Assembly (NCBI GenBank): GCA_026936105.1
Contig: JAIXKI010000002.1
Location: 387,556 to 451,555 of the forward strand
Direction of reading: 5' to 3'
Source: Chitinophagales bacterium
GTDB taxonomy: Bacteria > Bacteroidota > Bacteroidia > Chitinophagales > Chitinophagaceae
Length of the DNA: 64,000 nt
The translations under genes were made by a program, and so were the position numbers. Below, piece after piece: positions 56,221 to 64,000 of the stretch. Under the pieces are notes generated by a model, which worked only from the letters and a program-made list of their open reading frames with translations, searched no databases and was not told the DNA's origin. The number at the start of each line of letters is the position of its first letter. Position 1 is the stretch's first letter.

Positions 56221-56991
56221 ATGAAGTACTTGTGTAAAACAAAGATAGTCTTTAAGGCATACAATCAGCAGCAGGCCATACTTTTGCCTCCTGATTGGAG
56301 GAATTAATTGATAGCAATTATCTGGTACGAGTGATTAATACATTACTTGACAATCTGGATATAGAAAAGATTACAAAGAAGTATAAAGGTGGAGGCACTT
56401 CCAGCTATCATCCTCGTATGCTGCTCAAGGTTTTGGTATATGCGTATATCAGCAGTTAGTACAGTAGCCGGCGCATAGAAGCACTGCTCACCCTTGCTGT
56501 ACAATTTATGTGGTTAGCGGGCATGAGTAGGCCGGATCACAACACGATCAACCGCTTCCGCAGCGAAAAGCTCAAAGGCGTACTCAAAGATGTGTTCACT
56601 CAAATTGTAATGTTGCTTGTAAACAGCGGGTATATTGATTTAAAAAACATTCATGTGGATGGGATCAAGATAGAAGCCAATGCTAACCGTTATACATTTG
56701 TTTGGGGCCATGCCATAAAAACCAATAAGGAAAAAATGGCCGCTCAACTACAGCAGTTATGGGACTATGCAGAGGGCATTGCCGCAGCAGAACTAAAAGA
56801 TAAACGCCCTACCAGTTTTGAGCCTATTGATCCTGATACTGTCAAACATACTATTGCCCATATCAATGAAGCGCTTCAGGGTAAGGAAGTGGATAAAAAA
56901 GTGAAGCAAAAGTTGAAATATGCTGAAAAGAACTGGCCGGCCAATACGGCAAAGTACAACGAGTAGGAACAGATCCTGCAAGGTCGTAACT
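56221..56991 (+). pseudogene. IS1182-family transposase, broken
   Basis: Starts at ATG 56221 with KIVFKAYNQQQAILLPP and then loses frame near 56291, where one base seems deleted. The downstream frame reads EELIDSNYLVRVINTLL, SSYHPRMLLKVLVYAY, has a TAG at 56457-56459 (expected YISxxYSSRR), continues through MSRPDHNTINRFRS and NIHVDGIKIEANANRYTFVWG (part of the DDE domain, with Asp in HVDGIKIEA), and meets a TAG at 56964-56966 followed by EQILQGRNS, which is where the similarity ends. Three disabling lesions and a missing C-terminal half make it inactive. Confidence 0.85.
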
Positions 56992-57207
56992 CGGTTTGCC
57001 TCCATAAAAATTGGTGTCGCTTTCTAAAATGCCAAATTCATTTTGAATGAAGGAATCATTTTTAATAGCATACCAGGTTGCGGAATCAAGTATAACGTTT
57101 ATATGACCGAGGTCAGAAACAGGACCATTCACAGGTTTTACCGGCTGCGCTGAACATCCCCAAAAAGCAATGGAAACAACTAATGCGCATGAGATGATTT
57201 TATTCAT
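56992..57207 (-). pseudogene. Truncated secreted protein (DUF5829-like), 3' end lost at IS junction
   Basis: The gene starts at ATG 57205-57207 with a lipoprotein signal (lipobox FWGC, Cys near 18) and reads about 72 codons including HINVILDSATWYAIKNDSF and QNEFGILESDTNF, a pattern like DUF5829 proteins. Past about 56992 the frame runs into IS sequence in antisense, so the C-terminal part has been replaced. Still open to 56863, so it is not caught by a stop scan. Confidence 0.7.
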
Positions 57208-57254
57208 ATTAAAATGCTTAAAGTGTGAAATTTTTATTTGCATCCTGAAACTGT

Positions 57255-57728
57255 TTATTCAACTATTGTTCCTTGTGAAGCAACTGCTTTCCAGGTGTTG
57301 TTCCTTTTTATCCAAACGTCAAAACATCTTGTCTTGGGTTCTGCTTTTATTCCTTTGTCTCTACGAAAAGTATGAATGATAGAAGTTACCACTGCACTGT
57401 TTTGATAAAGGTTGACGATTGCATCCTCAATTTTAAATGAATCAACTATTATAGAATCTTTTATTCGCTGACTGATATTTTGGTACATGTTAAAAAGGGC
57501 AATGTCTTTACCATGAACTTCATTTGCTGAGATATCTATAAAGCCGGTATCCATGATGTAAGATAAGTAAGCGGTGTCTAATGCAAACTCTGCGGTTAAC
57601 CATTTTTCTTCAAGCGACAATATTTGGGATTTGTCATTTTCTCCAGAAATGTTAGTATCCTTACTATTACAACAAATCAAAGTCGCCAATAGAAAAGAAA
57701 CAATGCTGAAAAAAAATAGTTTATTCAT
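57255..57728 (-). CDS. NTF2-like (DUF4440/SnoaL-type) lipoprotein
   Basis: 157 residues with a lipobox (LICC, Cys near 19-20). The mature part has the cone fold pattern of NTF2-like domains: LEEKWLTAEFALDTAYLSYIM, a GKDIALFNMY loop, NSAVVTSIIHTF, and WIKRNNTWKAVASQGTIVE. Binding or catalytic role unknown. A short similar sequence lies at 60030-60068, so a second copy once existed here. Confidence 0.75.
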   Translation of the reverse strand: MNKLFFFSIVSFLLATLICCNSKDTNISGENDKSQILSLEEKWLTAEFALDTAYLSYIMDTGFIDISANEVHGKDIALFNMYQNISQRIKDSIIVDSFKIEDAIVNLYQNSAVVTSIIHTFRRDKGIKAEPKTRCFDVWIKRNNTWKAVASQGTIVE

Positions 57729-57803
57729 AATTTATTTTTTAAATCTACATAAGGAAATGTATTTTGTTGGCTGAGTTTGGTTTAAATATTTATGTGCTGA
57801 AGG

Positions 57804-59960
57804 TTATTTCCATTGAAAACCCGGATGCCCCGTCTGCCATAAAGCAAATTTTAAAATATAAATGGGTTCATTGGGGTCGGCTGTTGCATGTCCGCCTTCC
57901 CAGTTTACCAAAAACAAAACCGGCCTGTCTCCTTTTTGTGAATCCTGGTATTTGGCAACATATCTTGCTGCGGGTTGCATGGACAAAATATAATCAGTTG
58001 CACCATGAATGATAAGCATAGCCGGTAATGATTTGCCTTGTGGGATATGATACAAGGCACTCATCTCATAATTGGACATAAACCCTTTTGCCGTATTCTT
58101 TGGACCGATAGATTTTTCTTCTCTTCCGCCTGCTGCATCTGTGTATAAAACCATATCAGGGAGACCAGCCATATAAATACCTGCAGCAAATAAATCAGGC
58201 CGTTGATTGATGGCATTGCCTACTATAAAACTTCCGGCACTGGCGCCCATCAAAACCACTTTTGAAGGGGATGAATAATTATTTTTTGAAAGCCATCCGG
58301 CAATATCTACCACATCATTTACAGAATTTATTTTTTGTGGAAACTGTCCATCTTTGTACCAATCTTCTCCCAACGCACCACCTCCACGCACATGTGCATA
58401 AGCATAAACACCTCCGTTTTTCACCCACGGATAAATGTAGGGATCAAATGATAAATCATGTGAAGCGCCACTATTGCCATACGCTTCAATGAGCCAGGCA
58501 TTATTATTTTTCAGGTTGGTGGTCTTTGCATATACCAATGATACAGGGATAGACTTACCATCCCGGGAAGTCACATAGATGACTTCTGTGTTCAACTCTG
58601 CAGATTTATCCAATGCCTTATCTGCAAATGGAAAATTATTTATCGTATCCGCATCGTAATCATAGTAACGAAATAATTCACTTTTAACAGGAGATGACTG
58701 GCTAAACAACAAATCATTTTCATTGAACAAAGACAACTGCTTAAAGGTAGCGTTGGGTGGAACGGGTAGGGTAGTTACTTTCTTCGTTTGATAATCCACT
58801 TTCAATATTTGCATATCACCTATCTTCCGCATCAGTACATACAATACATCTTTTCCTGCAATGATGGCTTTATTGTTGGCATCATCAGTTCCGGCAATCA
58901 CGTATTTTTGTTCCGGTAAGAATGTATCGGGAGAAGAGCCGGTGGACATATCTATCTGCACAATCCTGTACCGGTTAGCTCCGGTTGTTGCTGCATATAA
59001 CCAATTGTCTTTTGCATCAAAACCATCACCCAGATTGACATAGTTTTCCAGTTTTTTCCAGGGAGTTTTGGACCCGTTTAATTTAGAGTAATGAACAGCA
59101 TACGCATAATTATCGCCCTGTCCTGAACGAATACGGGCTATTAAATAAGGTGAGTTTTGAAAGCTATAGATATAAGGCGTTTCCTGTGGAGTCAGTTTAA
59201 TAGCATCATTCACACCAAAACCAAAAATCGGTTTGTCCTGCATTTGTGGTTCGCCTATCACATGCTGCATAATTTTTCCCCTGAAATATTTTTCTGATTG
59301 GATAGCTGTGGCCGGTGCCTGTGTATAAAAAAGCATGGCATCATCCGGTGACCAGGACATGGAAACACCCCTGGAATCATTGAACATAACAGGGGCAATA
59401 CTGTCTTTCAGAAATTCCTTTTTGTCTAAATCATAAAATCTTATCTGTGGATTGGCTTCACCCTTTTGTGTGAGCATCAGGGCCACTAAAGATTTGTGAA
59501 AAGCAAAAGCCCTTTTCCGGGCAGAATAAGATTGGCCATTAATTTTTACACGGCTCAGCAATGGTTCTTCTGCTGCATCCATTGTCTTTCTTCTGCAAAG
59601 CGTTGGGCCGGTTTCGGGGATATCCCTGTAATAATATAAAAACCCGCCAGCCGGTTTCATGCTCCAGATTTCAGGTTATATTTCGCCAAATACCTCATAC
59701 AATTGCTGCCCTAAAATTTCAGTTCCGGTAACACTGTCAAGCACTTGTTGGGTAAGCTTACCTTGCTTTTTGCTAAACTCCAGCATCTCTGCTTCATTTT
59801 CTTTGCGGCTCATCCAATAGTATTCATCACTGATATTTTGATGAAAGAGGATAGTGTCAAAAGGCACTTTTCTAACAGTCGGATATGCAAATTGACTTTT
59901 TGCCGGGATGCAAAACAAGAAGCTTATCAATATTCCGAATAGGATTGAGGGCTTTTTCAT
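57804..59960 (-). pseudogene. S9 prolyl oligopeptidase, interrupted by one in-frame TAA
   Basis: The ATG at 59958-59960 begins a signal peptide (KKPSILFGILISFLFCIPAKS) and the peptidase S9A beta-propeller (PFDTILFHQNISDEYYWM), reaching YEVFGEI before a TAA at 59676-59678. The same frame goes on as PEIWSMKPAGGFLYYYRD, through the propeller, to the hydrolase domain with the nucleophile in GASAGSFIVG, Asp in HGATDYIL and His in WEGGHATADP. No other frameshift is seen over about 718 codons. All three catalytic residues are intact, so this is a very recent lesion, read-through, or a sequence error. An ATG at 59660 could re-start the C-terminal part. Confidence 0.85.
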
Positions 59961-60029
59961 CAAGCAGATTTATATTATAAATTAAAGAGCCCTATAAAGG
60001 TTTTTTAATTTAAAGTTATTAAACTTTTA

Positions 60030-60068
60030 TTATTCAATCGGTGTTTCTTGTGAAGCAATGGTATTTCA
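60030..60068 (-). pseudogene. Tail remnant of a second NTF2-like gene
   Basis: On the minus strand it reads NTIASQETPIE then TAA, comparable with KAVASQGTIVE-stop of the gene at 57255-57728; by eye 28 of 38 nucleotides match. The rest of the gene is gone. Sits in the 59961-60604 region, which otherwise shows no gene. Confidence 0.45.
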
Positions 60069-60439
60069 AAAATCGCTCAGGAAATACCCACGCATCCCCT
60101 ATATTTTCTAAGTACAAATTTTCCCCGTTTTTTCTTAATCCGGGATACAATTAATATTGTTTAGGAAATTTATTTAGGCGAATAATGGGTATAAAAAATA
60201 CTTTGATTTCAGCTCAACAATTGCCTGATTGTAAAATAGAATTACAAATGTTGAGTTTGCCGCTGTCAGCCCTGCTAAGTCAAGCCCCAATATTGACAAG
60301 TATCCATGTAACCCTAAAAACTGTTGAGGCTGTTAAGAAAGTAGGCTAATAAACTTGCTACACTAACATTTAATTTTCATTAATAACACCAATATTGATG
60401 AACAAAACTAAAGCAAATTTCATGTACGTTTGAGATAAG

Positions 60440-60459
60440 CCTGTCTGCCGACAGGCAGG
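60440..60459. repeat. Second copy of the palindromic repeat
   Basis: CCTGTCTGCCGACAGGCAGG contains two overlapping perfect hairpins: CCTGTC/GACAGG (loop TGCC) and CTGCC/GGCAG (loop GACA). It resembles the element in lysS (37467-37487), sharing CCTG(T/C)CTG and CAGGCAGG. It is intergenic here. Confidence 0.7.
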
Positions 60460-60604
60460 GATATACAAATGGATTTCTTAAAGAGAATTTTTTGTCACAT
60501 ATGCACAGATGTAAATTGAAAAATGCCACAAATGCTCAAATGAGTGTTTTGAAAATGAATATCACTTGTATTTTATCTGCGCATCTGTGGAATATAAAAT
60601 CATA

Positions 60605-61822
60605 TCAGTTCACTACTTTTCGCAAACTTTCAAAATCAAATTGCTTTGTAAAGTTATTAAACATCCTTAGAGATGCAGGCATGGTTACATACCGGAATAC
60701 AATGCTGATAAACTGCGGCTTTGCCGGTGATGCGGCATCTGCTTTAAAATATTCAGGATTGTATTTATACAGTGGCTGGCTCTTATTTTCATTGTCATAA
60801 AACTTCCAGAAACGGTTGTAATTGGTTTGTTCTGTTAGCTTAGCCTTATAGTTTTGTGAGACATCTTCTGACTTATTTACTATTGCCTGCTTTGCCAGCC
60901 ATTCTTCCGTATTTTCTTTTAAAGCCTTATTTACAACAGCAATTTTATCATTCACATCAGCTTGCCAGTTGCTATAATATTTTATATCATTGCTACGGTC
61001 AGCAGTAAGTTCAGCAATTAATTTTTGAAAATAGATTTTTTCTCTTTCATAATATTCCAGCAAACTTTGTAAATATTCTTTACGGCTCACAGGGATGAGA
61101 ACGGGTAAATCATTTTTCTTTACAAACCAATACCGGTAAATATAATTACTCTGGTTATTTGGCTTGATGTCCTTTTCTGCAACATCCTGAAAATAACCAT
61201 TACCACTGTTGATGGCTTCTAAGAGTGAAGAATTATTACAAGTGATATAAGTAAACAGGTTAATCAGTTTTGCATTTACATCAGCCGGTTTATGATTTTT
61301 CCAATCGGCAAATTGCAGATCAAAATCATAACTACCTAAACTGCTTCCAAAAGGGCCTGACAAAAAACGATCTAATGTGGTAAGTGGTAGCCGGTTTACA
61401 TAGATACGCAATACCGTGCTGTATTCACTGTTTCTTTTTGCCTTTCCATTTGCACAAAAAAATTCATACAAGGCAGCCTGAAATGTGTATTGACCCAGCT
61501 TTGTGTTTGACAAATATTGATAGCCGGTAGTAGAAAAAACATTTTCCCAATTGCCTCCGGTGAGATTAAAGCCGGCATGGCTTTGCTGTTCTGTTTTTTC
61601 TATTTGCTCCAATGTTTTTTTTGCCATTGCTTTGTCAGCAGCAGTTTTCATGTTGTTAAAATATTCTGCTCTTGCAGCAGGCCAGGGATATTGTGCCGCT
61701 GTGAGATACTTTCCAGGAGTGGCGTCTAAGTCTGCATTGGTTTTGCAGTCTTGGGCATTGACATTTTGTATTAATAATAAAAAACAAAATGATACGACAC
61801 TTATTTTCCATTTATGATTCAT
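60605..61822 (-). CDS. Secreted hypothetical protein, 405 aa
   Basis: From ATG 61820-61822, with a signal peptide (KWKISVVSFCFLLLIQNVNAQ); an upstream GTG extension would overlap the preceding gene. The mature protein is helical and Asn/Lys/Tyr-rich, begins DCKTNADLDATPGKYLTAAQYPWPAAR, and includes YLRxxLEYYEREKIYFQKL-like helices. I do not recognise the family and see no catalytic motif. It is 28 bp after the TPR gene on the same strand and probably in its operon; both proteins are exported. Confidence 0.65.
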   Translation of the reverse strand: MNHKWKISVVSFCFLLLIQNVNAQDCKTNADLDATPGKYLTAAQYPWPAARAEYFNNMKTAADKAMAKKTLEQIEKTEQQSHAGFNLTGGNWENVFSTTGYQYLSNTKLGQYTFQAALYEFFCANGKAKRNSEYSTVLRIYVNRLPLTTLDRFLSGPFGSSLGSYDFDLQFADWKNHKPADVNAKLINLFTYITCNNSSLLEAINSGNGYFQDVAEKDIKPNNQSNYIYRYWFVKKNDLPVLIPVSRKEYLQSLLEYYEREKIYFQKLIAELTADRSNDIKYYSNWQADVNDKIAVVNKALKENTEEWLAKQAIVNKSEDVSQNYKAKLTEQTNYNRFWKFYDNENKSQPLYKYNPEYFKADAASPAKPQFISIVFRYVTMPASLRMFNNFTKQFDFESLRKVVN

Positions 61823-61850
61823 ACTACTCAAATTAGTTTGTTTATTAAAT

Positions 61851-63935
61851 TTATTTTCCAAAACCACTGATGCTGCCGCTCATATTTCCTGAAATGAGGC
61901 TCATGCGCCCGGAAGCAGTAATGCTTACACTTGGGTCGCTAACAATACCTGCAGGGTCACTCACAGTATTTGAGCCGATTGTAACTTTTGCTTCTCCGGT
62001 AACATATACATCTTCAATGCCTTTAGTTGTAATTTCAACACCAACCCCGGCTTTTACATTTGCTCCCATTTGCACCGGTCCCTTTTCTATTGATTTTTCA
62101 ATGTTTATTACTGTAGCTTCCAGATTGCATTTAACAAAACGATCTACTCCTTTATTGTCTGATTTAAAATCAAATTTACCACTCAGTTTGCCCGCATCAA
62201 ATTCTACATGCATTTTACCACACTCTACTATTTGTTTATATACACCAAAATCAAGTACTGAAATATATTTACAATGCATCTCATCAAAGTCAGCCAGTTT
62301 GTACCTTGAACTTTTTACTTCTTCCACCTGGCAATCGCCATATATATTGGTAGCAATATACTTGGTATCATAAAGAGCGCTGAGCCATTCCTTTTGAGCT
62401 GCAATTTTTGTCGCTTCAAAACTGGCATCATCCTGTATAAACTGTTTCCAATAGAGTTCTTCAGTAATCTTCAGGTACAATTGATGCAGGTAATTTTTGT
62501 ATGCTTCTTCCAAAGGTTTATTATATTTTGTATAAACCCATTCGCTGTATTTTTTTTGTGCCACACAATTATCAAAGCCAATGTCTTCACCCTTTTTGGC
62601 ATCTTCCGATTCAGCAGTAGCCTTTATTGAATTTTCTTTTTCAATTTTTTTTCGTTGTGTTTGATTGTTTGCTTCAAAGTCTTTTCTTAATAAATCAATT
62701 TCTGCTTTTGCTTTCCTGAGCCTATAGGCAGCGCCACCATCTTTATTCATGGCTTCCAGGTATTTTTCTGCTGTTTTACTGTACAGTTTATCAGGTGCAG
62801 CAGCGCTTGTTTTCATATTAGCAACTTTACCATTGGCTTTTTTGTACTGGTCGTAAAATTGTTGCGCTTGTTGTGCATTTGCCTGTTGGTAAGGGATTAG
62901 TGATTTTCCTAATTCTATTGATTTATCATTCACTTGTTTTTGAAATGCATCCCAATCGCCGATTAAACGTAATTCTTCTTCGTACGAAGTAGGCACATCC
63001 GGTCGTATAAATTTTCTCAAACCCAGCGGATCAGGATCGGGACGAAATGGAATACGCATATCGCTTGCTTTTACGCTATATCCGAGTTTACGCAGTTTGT
63101 TTACTTTGTCCAGGGAATAACTGTAGTGTAATGAGTTTTTCATTTTTTCAATAGCTGCCGTTTTGTTGCCTTTGCTTTCCTGAATCAAACACTGTGTATA
63201 GTTTGCCTGCGGATGATAAGCAAATGCTTTTACTACTTTATCCAACTGTGCATTGGCTTTATCAATTTCACCAAGATAAAACCAGGCTTGTCCCAGGTTG
63301 TTTTGAATAGTGGTATTGTCGGGATATTTTTTCAATAGGTATTCCAATACAGGAATGGCTTTATGTGGTGCACCACCCATACTCAGCATGGCTGCATAGT
63401 TGCTAAGCATATCATCATCAGCGCTGTTATTGCTACAGGCTTTGCTCATCAAAAAAACAGCAGGCTCTAAATCTCCATTAATCCAATAACCCAGTGCAAC
63501 GTTTCCAATTTCTTCCGGCCTGTATTTATTTTCTTTTAAAATATCATAAACCTGTTGCCCGAATGTTTTTGCATTTTCACTGATAGATTTTTCTACATAC
63601 GCATTAAGCGATTTGATATAAGCATCCACAGTAGTAGCAGTTAACGGAATTTTCGGAATTGCATTGATCAAAGACTGGTTCTTTTTGGGAACAGCATCAC
63701 CGCCCACAGCCAGGCTAATCTGATCATCAGAATACATTTGTTGATTGGAGGGCATATTGGTTGACATGCCCATTTGCTGCATCAGTTTCTTTTGTTCCGG
63801 TGTGAGATTATTTAATTGCTGTTGCGCCTGGTTTATTTTATCCTGCAGTTCTTTATTATTGGTAGGATTGGTTTGCTGAGTAAAACCTGTAATACAAGAA
63901 CACAGTGCGCAAACAAATACAATGACTTTTTTCAT
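61851..63935 (-). CDS. Secreted TPR protein with C-terminal beta-rich domain, unknown function
   Basis: 694 residues with a signal peptide (to about 19). A Gln/Asn-rich linker with TPEQKKLMQQMGM follows, then TPR-like helices at about 140-290 (YNNLGQAWFYLGEIDKANAQL-type repeats, seen as TTIQNNLGQAWFYLGEIDKA). A charged coiled-coil-like region spans about 400-470, and a domain with four Cys (NIYGDCQVEEV, MHCKYISV, IVECGKMH, KCNLEATV) precedes a C-terminal Gly/Ser/Thr repeat-like strand region to the end (VGVEITTKGIEDVYVTGEAK, SGSISGFGK). The overall layout suggests a periplasmic or outer-surface scaffold. No known family assigned with confidence. Confidence 0.68.
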   Translation of the reverse strand: MKKVIVFVCALCSCITGFTQQTNPTNNKELQDKINQAQQQLNNLTPEQKKLMQQMGMSTNMPSNQQMYSDDQISLAVGGDAVPKKNQSLINAIPKIPLTATTVDAYIKSLNAYVEKSISENAKTFGQQVYDILKENKYRPEEIGNVALGYWINGDLEPAVFLMSKACSNNSADDDMLSNYAAMLSMGGAPHKAIPVLEYLLKKYPDNTTIQNNLGQAWFYLGEIDKANAQLDKVVKAFAYHPQANYTQCLIQESKGNKTAAIEKMKNSLHYSYSLDKVNKLRKLGYSVKASDMRIPFRPDPDPLGLRKFIRPDVPTSYEEELRLIGDWDAFQKQVNDKSIELGKSLIPYQQANAQQAQQFYDQYKKANGKVANMKTSAAAPDKLYSKTAEKYLEAMNKDGGAAYRLRKAKAEIDLLRKDFEANNQTQRKKIEKENSIKATAESEDAKKGEDIGFDNCVAQKKYSEWVYTKYNKPLEEAYKNYLHQLYLKITEELYWKQFIQDDASFEATKIAAQKEWLSALYDTKYIATNIYGDCQVEEVKSSRYKLADFDEMHCKYISVLDFGVYKQIVECGKMHVEFDAGKLSGKFDFKSDNKGVDRFVKCNLEATVINIEKSIEKGPVQMGANVKAGVGVEITTKGIEDVYVTGEAKVTIGSNTVSDPAGIVSDPSVSITASGRMSLISGNMSGSISGFGK

Positions 63936-64000
63936 ACTAAAAATTTGTAGGGTAAAAATAGGAGAAGCATTAGGGAAGGGGTATCATTAAAAAAGATGAT

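Larger units (their letters stand above)
56131..56991 (+). mobile_element. IS1182-like insertion sequence, degenerate, right end lost
   Basis: From the left terminal repeat-like hairpin at 56131 to a junction near 56985-56993, where transposase similarity stops and a different gene begins. The right inverted repeat is missing, so the element cannot move. It includes a second hairpin at 56176-56205. Confidence 0.75.

Noticed and set aside
60498-60592. CACAGATG/CATCTGTG imperfect inverted repeat
   Set aside because: It may be a dispersed intergenic element, but only one copy is visible and the arms are short.

Overview
The window looks like chromosomal DNA from a member of the Bacteroidota, most likely the Chitinophagaceae or a near relative. 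This is inferred from gene content and expression signals, not from a marker gene. No rRNA, tRNA or CRISPR array was found. Several genes carry promoters of the Bacteroidota type (TTG, about 20 nt, TAnnTTTG), and Shine-Dalgarno sequences are mostly absent. Families common in this group include DUF2911, PepSY-like secreted proteins, TIGR02757, lipoprotein LptC and DUF5117-type metalloproteases. Base composition is moderate and seems more AT-rich after about 56 kb (judged by eye).

Layout. 1-7 kb: a partial P1 (DmpA-like) peptidase, a methyltransferase, and three genes pointing to chitin or N-acetylglucosamine use (GH20 hexosaminidase, NagX/HGSNAT-like membrane protein, GH18 chitinase lipoprotein). 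7-16 kb: a cupin/JmjC-like protein, a serine hydrolase, then a housekeeping block of gmk, a CNNM/CorC-type transporter, tatC, rpiB and an M28 peptidase. 16-23.6 kb: a bacterial deoxyhypusine-synthase-like enzyme, two paralogous PepSY-like secreted proteins, an SdpR/SdpI-like regulator-membrane pair with a palindromic operator, acpH-like, tandem DUF2911 genes, asnB and an XRE/membrane-protein pair. 23.9-28 kb: a cystathionine synthase/lyase, a TIGR02757 protein, a GNAT-like protein and a fatty acid hydroxylase.

28-35 kb is a probable sugar-use locus: a GH9 glycosidase fused to a polysaccharide deacetylase, divergent from a ROK kinase, an MFS importer, a SIS-domain protein and an FAH-family hydrolase. 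37-41 kb holds lysS (with a palindromic repeat in frame in the coding sequence), an M20 amidohydrolase and an HSDL2-like SDR. 41.8-46.4 kb is a five-gene minus-strand operon for the cell envelope and CoA: O-antigen-ligase-like protein, LON-domain protein, coaX, outer-membrane barrel and lptC. 46.4-56 kb: meaB, a large zinc metalloprotease, a small CxxC membrane protein, a beta-lactamase/D-aminoacylase fusion, a YdcF-like protein, a class II cyclic-nucleotide phosphodiesterase and a TPR protein.

56-60.5 kb is a decaying accessory patch. It contains a truncated IS1182-like transposase with a frameshift and stops, a gene cut off at the IS junction, an S9 oligopeptidase broken by one in-frame TAA, the tail of a lost NTF2-like gene and a second copy of the palindromic repeat. 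60.6-63.9 kb is a two-gene unit of large secreted proteins of unknown function, one of them with TPRs.
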